DNA of 25,653 nt. Source: Isoetes engelmannii. Taxonomy: Eukaryota > Streptophyta > Lycopodiopsida > Isoetales > Isoetaceae. This document shows, one piece after another, positions 20,197 to 25,653 of the stretch. Location: the NCBI GenBank assembly GCA_011763485.2, contig JAANSK020155563.1, positions 1 to 25,653 on the forward strand, in the 5' to 3' direction. A program made the translations under genes and the position numbers. Every line of letters starts with the position of its first letter. Position 1 is the first letter of the stretch. The notes under the pieces are model-generated. The model did no database searches. It had not been told where the DNA came from and was given only the letters and a program-made list of their open reading frames with translations.

Positions 20197-21429
20197 CCCG
20201 CCGCCGCCGCCGCAACCGCCACCGCCACCATTGTATCATGCTATTTCTTTGGGTTCCTGCCTTGAGCTAACGTGATCGTGGTGGTATGGTTTTGAAGGTT
20301 TCTCCATGTCGGGGCCCATATGGGTTTTGACCTTTTTTCAAATATTGGACACTTTAATAAAAATTGTATTTCTTGTGAATGAGGTTTCCTTCGTATCTTT
20401 CCACTTGTTGTCCTTATGTTACTTGCTCTAGACTTTAACGTTGTTTTATATAGTTCCTTACTTTTTGAAAATTGTTTGTATGTAGCGAGGGTGTTTTTGG
20501 CTATGTGGTAGCTTATCTTTCTTGATATTTCTCGCATAAAACCTATGTGCTATCCCATTGAGTTGCTTCCTTGACATTCTAGGTTCCTTTGTCGTTATCT
20601 TTTTGTGATCGTTGCAATCGCCCTGCTCAAGTTAGAACAAAACTCTTGTTGTTCAGATGGGATAGAGTAATTTGGACTCGTATTGCTGCATAGTTGCCAC
20701 AGGAGTCCGACCCACAAATTGAAGTAGTTGTATGGGGTTGCTATCAGGGTGTCAGGCCAGGTGCTTTGTTTCATCTGTTTATGAACTGCTTCTGCACTCT
20801 GAAATCTGCCTCCATCAAATAGATGGCATCTTCAGGTCCCTCAGCCACAGTGGAAAAGTGTCTGCATATGGATATGGGATGAGTTGCTTAATCCCAAAGT
20901 GGCAGTTCTATGGTGGCAAGTGATCCATAGATGCCTCAAAGTCAACAAGTTGATCCATAAAATTGATAATCGGATTTCATAGCCTTGTCCTTTATGTAAG
21001 CAAAGGGTTGCGAGCATTGAGCGGCTTCGGCCAGCATGGTCTTGGTTGTTAACCCGGTTTGGCACTTCTCGATCTAGCTAGCAAATTTTGCTCGCTATTT
21101 ACCCTGATGCATGGCCTAAATTGCGGAAACGGGCTTTTTATCTTGCATGTGGCTATCTTTTATGGTTGATTTTGAAGAGATGGAGGTTGTTTATCTTCAA
21201 GGGCATGGATCTTGTAGATGGGAAGGCTTATAATTGTTCTTCTCTTGATCAAGAGAAGAAAGCATTGATTTGACATATTTACCTTCAGAGTCATTCTTAT
21301 GCATAGACATGTGGTTGTGCACAATTGGATCAATTTATCCACTGGGGTTATAGTTCTGTCTTCGCATTTCATTGTCTAGTTTTTTTATTGGTGAATAAAG
21401 CTTGTCGTCCTTCAAAAAAAAAAAAAAAA
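20197..21429 (+). pseudogene. L1-type LINE remnant ending in poly(A)
   Basis: At 20869-21050, reading across a few stops, the plus strand encodes WDELLNPKVAVLWWQVIHRC followed by KLIHKIDNRIS and PCPLC. This is the plant L1 zinc-binding reverse-transcriptase tail (zf-RVT pattern W..L..PK...F.W.......L.T, then C.LC). Further on (about 21115-21200) are hydrophobic blocks WPKLRKRAFYLACGYLLWLI typical of the same C-terminal region. The element ends with GTGAATAAAGCTTGTCGTCC and about 16 A (21414-21429). The polymerase and endonuclease domains are absent, so it is internally deleted or 5' truncated and dead. Confidence 0.7.
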
Positions 21430-21448
21430 GTTTGAAGAGGGGGTATCT

Positions 21449-22400
21449 ATAGAATAGAATAAAATTTGTGTCATCCACAGAGGCCAATTGGCCTATGGGA
21501 CCTGTACAAGACAAACAGCAGGCATATTACGGCTCGGGTAAAAAAACCCATGCGAGGAAAAACCGTGGCGGCAATGCGCTTGCTGGTATACAAAACAAAT
21601 GGGTGTCACCCCTAGCTGAGTAATCAAAGTGGAGACCTTCACAGGGAAGTGGGACAAAGCTGATGGCATTCGTCAAGAACCTCCTGCAGATATGACCCAA
21701 GAGTGCCCACCGCTTCAGTGTTGAGCAGGAGATGGAGTGCGTGTCCGGGTATCACTAACTGCGGATACCGTGCTCTAATGTGTTCATAAGACCGGCAGGT
21801 CTGTAGAGCATGGCACTCGTCCTCAAGGACCTCCTGGCGGCAGCACTGACAAGTCCTGTCCTCCCGCGCTTCCCTTGCCCATCGCCCAGTTTCAATGCGG
21901 AGGTGATGTCCCCTGTTCGGATGGAGGCGATCAGCCTACGCTTTTTCATGGAGAGGGGGGTGAGCCAACCTTTAAACTTTTACACGGTATTGAAGACCCT
22001 TAGTCGCTAGAGTTTGATGAAGGTCCCCCAGATTACCCCTTTCAAGGTAGCGCCAGAGTCATATAAGCATTTGTACTTCCTTGAACTCCTCTCCAAACCA
22101 TACCAATTGTGTGCTCGAGATGTAGTTTTCATGGAAGAGATTGCCTTAGAATATACCCACTCCACTGGATAAATGCCCAAGAGAGTCTGATTGGTCCTAG
22201 TGTATTACAAAACCTTTCCTCGCACCAATTCCGCACTGATTGCAAATCAACACATTCTACTAGGTAGTGTTTTAGGTTTCCATCACTAGCTTTGCATGTG
22301 GAACACAATCCGCTGACATCTTCTTTGTACGTAGTAATTTTCTTATTCACCTAGAGGACCCTATACACATCCAACGGAGTGAACACACTCTTGGGAATGG
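21449..22400 (-). pseudogene. RTE-like LINE copy, minus strand, with zinc-knuckle remnant
   Basis: The minus-strand frame 22129-22350 reads LCSTCKASDGNLKHYLVECV followed by VRNWCEERF, a C..C.......H....C arrangement typical of the C-terminal domain after reverse transcriptase in plant LINEs. Downstream on this strand the family's 3' terminus appears (GGTCCCATAGGCCAATTGG at about 21482-21500) and the copy ends in a (TTCTA)-type tail near 21449-21463. The frame between is interrupted. The 5' limit is uncertain. It lies directly beside the L1 poly(A). Confidence 0.65.
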
Positions 22401-22559
22401 ATTCAACCAGACCCCTTCTACACATTCTTAGTTTGTGTTAGTGTAACTCACATATTCCATTTGTGGTGTAAGGATATGACTCCAAACAATTTCAGATATT
22501 TGTAAGCTGGTTTTACGAACAACTCTGTCTGAAGGGAAAGATAAGGGACTTAAGGGTTG

Positions 22560-22702
22560 ATCCATGTACCATGTTTGCTATACTTTTTCACATTGCTCTA
22601 TTAGGCTGTTGTTTGGATCCCATTGGCCATCTGGTCTTAGTGGACGATAAAGTTCAATTCAATTCAATTCAATTCAATTCAATTCAAATTCAATTCAATT
22701 CT
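22560..22702 (+). mobile_element. RTE-like 3' end with (TTCAA)n tail
   Basis: GGATCCCATTGGCCA, TCTGGTCTTAGTGGACGATAAAG at 22615-22652 is the family 3' terminus on the plus strand, followed by a (TTCAA)n tail of about nine units at 22653-22700 with one interruption. Only the terminal part is recognisable, so it could be a 5'-truncated LINE or a SINE sharing the LINE tail. It points outward from the opposed copy at 21449. Confidence 0.65.
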
Positions 22703-23284
22703 ATCGTATGTTGTAGCTCGAATTCAGTTTTAAGCTCTGCCCATCCACTTAACCAACTGTTGTTCCACATTATACCACAACAAAGTGGTAGCAACATCTA
22801 GGGCATTGCTACTTAATGTGAACAAGTTTGGTCAATATGCTGCGAGTAAACCTTTAAGAGAAGGGGAGGCATCGGGGCTTGGCCTTTATTGAAAAGCGAC
22901 CATGGAAGGGCAACTTGTGCTAATATTTTATTGTGGCTTCACTAAAGCAGTAAAGACTCATTTATGAGTTGTAAACCTAGTGAATTCACCTCCAGAAAAT
23001 TCCAAATAACTTTGCCTGGAATATTTTGCTTTGTTAGCCTATGTCTATCGTGCCTATGCCTCCTTCCCTTTCCCTCAAATTTCCACCATGTAATTTTTAC
23101 AAAATCTCTCTTTTCAGTGTCAGATTAGGTTTCATAGGTTGTGCCATTTTTATAGTTCACTTTATAAAGCATGCCACGTTGCACGACACAATTAGCCTAC
23201 ATGGCTGAATGAGAGGAAGTTGTAAGGCAGTCAAACATAATTCTGTATGCACCTGGTTCATCAAATTTGTTCCTAGACAAAGGG
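22703..23284. other. region without recognised features
   Basis: No coding, RNA or repeat signal was recognised between the LINE tail and the 66-bp tandem repeat. Confidence 0.4.
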
Positions 23285-23451
23285 CATCTTGGTTAATGCT
23301 TTGGCTGTTTAAATAACAATGATATGAACATTTGTTCTCAAAGAAAAGAACATCTTGGTTAATACTTTGGATATTTGAATAACAATGACATTAACATTAG
23401 TTCTCAAAGGAAAGGATATCTTGGTTAATGCATTGGCTGTTTTGAACACAG
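23285..23451. repeat. 66-bp tandem repeat, about 2.5 copies
   Basis: Units start at 23285, 23351 and 23417 with the core ATCTTGGTTAAT.CTTTGG, then AATAACAATGA and TTCTCAAAG. The third is partial. It lies 3' of RPS12 and may fall within or just past its 3' UTR. The frame across it on the minus strand is only repeat sequence. Confidence 0.85.
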
Positions 23452-23703
23452 CTTCCTTTGTCTTTCTAACAGGATCTCTGGAAAAGCAGCAATACTGTCC
23501 TAAATTAAAATACCTAAACAAGTGAGTAACAGGACAACAAACATGGGAATAAAAGAGGGAAATAGTTATTTGCAGAAACAAAGGTCATTTGTAAAACTAG
23601 TTCATCAAGTAAAATGCAGTTTGTTGTATTATAATGGCCCTGTCAATATTAATGCTTTCCCTATTCAATACACAAACAGGATATAACCATGATATTTTGC
23701 AGG

Positions 23704-24336
23704 CTACTTGGGCTGATTGACCTTGGGCTTCTTGGCACCATATTTAGATCTAGCTTGAGAACGTTTTGAGACACCTAGCAAGTCATTTGCTCCCCTAACA
23801 CATTGATATCTTACACCAGGCAAGTCCTTGACTCTGCCTCCTCTGATCAAAACCACAGAATGCTCTTGCAAATTATGTCCCTCACCTGGTATGTAAGCAG
23901 TTACCACTTTCTTGTTGCTCAGACGCACCCGTGCTATCTTTCTCAGCGCTGAATTTGGCTTTTTGGGTGTTGTAGTTGCAACTCTCAGACATATGCCCCT
24001 ACGCTGAGGACAACCTTCTAAGGCTGGAGTCGAAACAGGCCGTAGTTTCTTTTGCCTTTTTTTTATTGTAGCACAAGCTAAAACAGTCCGTGGTTTAGTC
24101 TTCATATCATAATTTTCTTCCATAAACAAACTCCCATACAGACCATGGGTTTTGTTCACTTGCATTGGACCAGCAGTCTGAATGCTTGCCCTTGGTTGAC
24201 AAGTAGATTTTCTGGTTAGATGACAACTAGAGTTGCCTATAGTTAAAAATCCTAACTTGCCTTCAGCAAAACTGGGTATGGCGCCCTGGAGAAAGACATG
24301 CTTTTGATTGCATAATGTCATGGGCATGGAAGACAT
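23704..24336 (-). CDS. RPS12: nuclear-encoded mitochondrial ribosomal protein S12
   Basis: Encodes 210 residues from the ATG at 24336 to TAG at 23704. From about residue 103 it follows bacterial/mitochondrial uS12: [17 protein letters not shown], then [20 protein letters not shown] (decoding-centre loop), [30 protein letters not shown] and a C-terminal [20 protein letters not shown] and the adjoining IPGEGHN fit the mitochondrial/alphaproteobacterial type better than plastid S12. Family members are about 125 residues, so some 95 extra N-terminal residues precede the core. These have only one acidic residue in the first 50 and several Arg/Lys, consistent with an organelle-targeting leader. S12 sits at the small-subunit decoding centre. 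The open frame extends 9 codons upstream to 24363, but those codons fall inside a likely intron. Confidence 0.9.
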   Translation of the reverse strand: MSSMPMTLCNQKHVFLQGAIPSFAEGKLGFLTIGNSSCHLTRKSTCQPRASIQTAGPMQVNKTHGLYGSLFMEENYDMKTKPRTVLACATIKKRQKKLRPVSTPALEGCPQRRGICLRVATTTPKKPNSALRKIARVRLSNKKVVTAYIPGEGHNLQEHSVVLIRGGRVKDLPGVRYQCVRGANDLLGVSKRSQARSKYGAKKPKVNQPK

Positions 24337-24347
24337 ATCAAAAATGC

Positions 24348-24578
24348 CTGCTAATAACAACATGAAAACAAAAAGAAAGGAACTTTAGCAAAATGCAGGA
24401 TCTAGGGAATAAGAGCAGAACAATCTGAACTGTGGCATTGTCCACTGTGAAAAGTAAAGAACTAGAAACTAAGATTTAGGCATGTATCATTATCATCTAA
24501 CATTTTCTACCTGGCCAGAGACATTTTGAGATGTGCAGTAAACAGCAATTAAGCTACAACGGATCGAAGAAGACTTAC
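24348..24578 (-). other. leader intron of RPS12
   Basis: On the minus strand a donor CAA|GTAAGT (intron starts at 24578) and an acceptor with a strong pyrimidine tract ending TTATTAGCAG|G (intron ends at 24348) define a 231-base intron 12 bases before the ATG at 24336. The presumed 5' exon before 24579 has no usable ATG: the nearest, in CCAATGCCATAG, stops after one codon. It would be non-coding leader. This makes 24336 rather than 24363 the likely start. Leader introns are common in nuclear genes acquired from organelles. Confidence 0.65.
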
Positions 24579-24579
24579 T

Positions 24580-24764
24580 TGCCGGATAAATATGCGCACA
24601 AGGAGTGATTGAACCCTATCCGCCAAGACCAAATGGCCGTTTAGATAATTCTATGGCATTGGAGCTGCCACGTCTTGCAATAACCTAAAAATTTGAAATA
24701 CGGACGTATATTTATTAGAAGGAAATAGCAACCAAATATTTTTGTCATTAAATAAAGTGTACGC
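24580..24764. other. probable RPS12 promoter and 5' leader
   Basis: Contains the presumed leader exon of RPS12 on the minus strand (from the donor at 24578/24579 upward). No TATA box or other element could be assigned. The upstream limit is close to the foldback element at 24765, so the promoter may be short or may include that element. Confidence 0.35.
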
Positions 24765-25102
24765 GGTAAGGTTATCGGGCTAGCCGAGTCTGATAACCAA
24801 AAATACGTGACTGAGGCTGTACGTCAAAAATTCGTGACTGAGGCTGTACGTCTGAGGCCAGATATTTGGCACGTAGGCCGAGGCCCGCTAAGGTTATCAA
24901 CGAGGCAAAGTCTGATAACCGCCTTATCGGTCTTATGAATAGTACTAATAATTAATTATTAGTTCTCCTCTAGTACTGATAATTAGTTATCAGTACTGTA
25001 GGAGTGATGATAATTATTTATCAGTACAGTACTGATAACTAGTTATCATCACTCCTCCAGTACTGATAACTAGTTATCAGCCTGCACCAATCATGATAAC
25101 CA
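24765..25102. mobile_element. foldback/MITE-like element built from GTTATCA palindromes
   Basis: The motif TGATAAC/GTTATCA occurs many times. A 27-bp tandem pair sits at 24798-24824 and 24825-24851 (unit CAAAAATACGTGACTGAGG...). A perfect 20-bp palindrome lies at 24944-24963. A 105-base near-perfect hairpin covers 24976-25080, centred on 25028, with each arm 52 bases and few mismatches. GGTTATC at about 24772 and GATAACC at 25094-25100 may be the ends, but no target duplication is clear. Confidence 0.6.
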
Positions 25103-25422
25103 AAAAACAAGGACTCCAGTCTAACAACAATATTTAAATTGAAACACACTAATTTAAGAAGTGCGTTTGAAGCATTCCCTCAAAAATTTTGGACGCCTTT
25201 CAAAATATACCACATTAGAGGCATTTTTGTGTTTGCAGTAGTAAGCTATACAAAATTACCTCTAAAAACAGCCTTCTGTAGTAAATGTCCTAATAAAATC
25301 AAAGCATGGATAGAAAATGCCCTTGTTTTTCGATATAATAACAACTCCAAAATGCCAAACACCCCACATATTGGGAAATTAGACCATTGAATTAAATCCC
25401 CCCCAGACCCCCCAGTTGTTTC
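25103..25422. other. spacer between two inverted-repeat elements
   Basis: No recognised gene. Open frames at 25139-25390 (+) and 25246-25485 (-) lack family signatures. A C-rich run (CCCCCCAGACCCCCCAG) at about 25398-25415 precedes the next element. Confidence 0.4.
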
Positions 25423-25650
25423 TGGTGATATTCGTACAGGGCGTCCAACGGTTGGCTCGGACCGTTGGATGTCGATTTTGAGCAATCCTGGCCGTCATTA
25501 AGCGCGACTCATTTTTTAGTAAGTTTTAGTTAACTCTCAGTTACAAATATGCCATTGGATCAAAGGTTTTGATGTTCAATGTGTATAAATACGTGTGTAT
25601 ATGTTTGGAAGTCCTCGCCAACCGTTGGACGCCCTGTACGAATATCACCA
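25423..25650. mobile_element. 228-bp element with 34-bp perfect terminal inverted repeats
   Basis: The segment starting TGGTGATATTCGTACAGG at 25423-25456 is repeated perfectly as its reverse complement at 25617-25650, giving 34-bp terminal inverted repeats around a 160-base AT-rich core with no coding capacity. This is the architecture of a miniature inverted-repeat transposable element. The right flank is TAA, but the left flank is TTC, so no target duplication is confirmed; the window ends three bases after the element. Superfamily unassigned. Confidence 0.75.
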
Positions 25651-25653
25651 TAA

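Noticed and set aside
23309-23581. 90-codon minus-strand frame downstream of RPS12
   Set aside because: Half of it is the translated 66-bp tandem repeat; no start context or splice partner supports a gene.
25651-25653. TAA target duplication (PIF/Harbinger type) for the terminal-repeat element
   Set aside because: The left flank reads TTC, so the trinucleotide is not duplicated in the visible sequence.

Overview
The window is nuclear DNA from a land plant. The evidence is spliceosomal introns with GT..AG borders, a MIR171 microRNA hairpin (a family confined to land plants), a mitochondrial-type ribosomal protein S12 gene carrying an organelle-targeting-like leader, and a heavy load of decayed plant-type transposons (L1 with poly(A), RTE-like LINEs, a hAT-type element, a SINE-like unit, foldback elements). 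The repeat-rich, AT-rich character would suit a fern, gymnosperm or other large-genome plant, but nothing here fixes the lineage. Most open frames are short and accidental.

Layout. 1-1660: AT-rich flank with an (ATAC)n microsatellite, no confident gene. 1661-3784: a multi-exon + strand gene for a 293-residue SAP-domain protein; all exon junction phases agree. It has a leader exon with an upstream ORF that overlaps the main start. 5457-6448: a non-autonomous hAT-type transposon with 8-bp target duplication. 6457-8600: AT-rich DNA with two unrecognised minus-strand frames and a 35-bp tandem repeat. 8600-10060: two opposed fragments of one RTE-like LINE family joined by a 59-bp inverted repeat. 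11220-11695: a tandem duplication and a broken histone H2A pseudogene. 11990-12483: another LINE 3' end. 13327-13428: an isolated exon-like segment. 15560-15660: the MIR171 precursor. 16465-16842: a tRNA-like (box A/box B) SINE candidate with tandem repeats. 18225-18615: a CpG-rich island with four NotI motifs. 18870-19310 and 21449-22700: further RTE-like copies. 19870-21429: a tandemly repeated segment followed by the 3' part of an L1 element ending in poly(A). 23285-23451: 66-bp tandem repeats. 23704-24579: minus-strand nuclear RPS12 with a leader intron. 24765-25102 and 25423-25650: palindromic foldback and terminal-inverted-repeat elements.

The three functional loci (SAP-domain gene, MIR171, RPS12) show no sign of working as a pathway; they look like unrelated neighbours in transposon-rich chromatin. 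I found no coordinated new multi-gene system. The most notable items are the MIR171 locus, the nuclear mitochondrial-type S12, the SAP-domain gene with its overlapping upstream ORF, and a retroposon family whose copies share a 3' end but carry different microsatellite tails.
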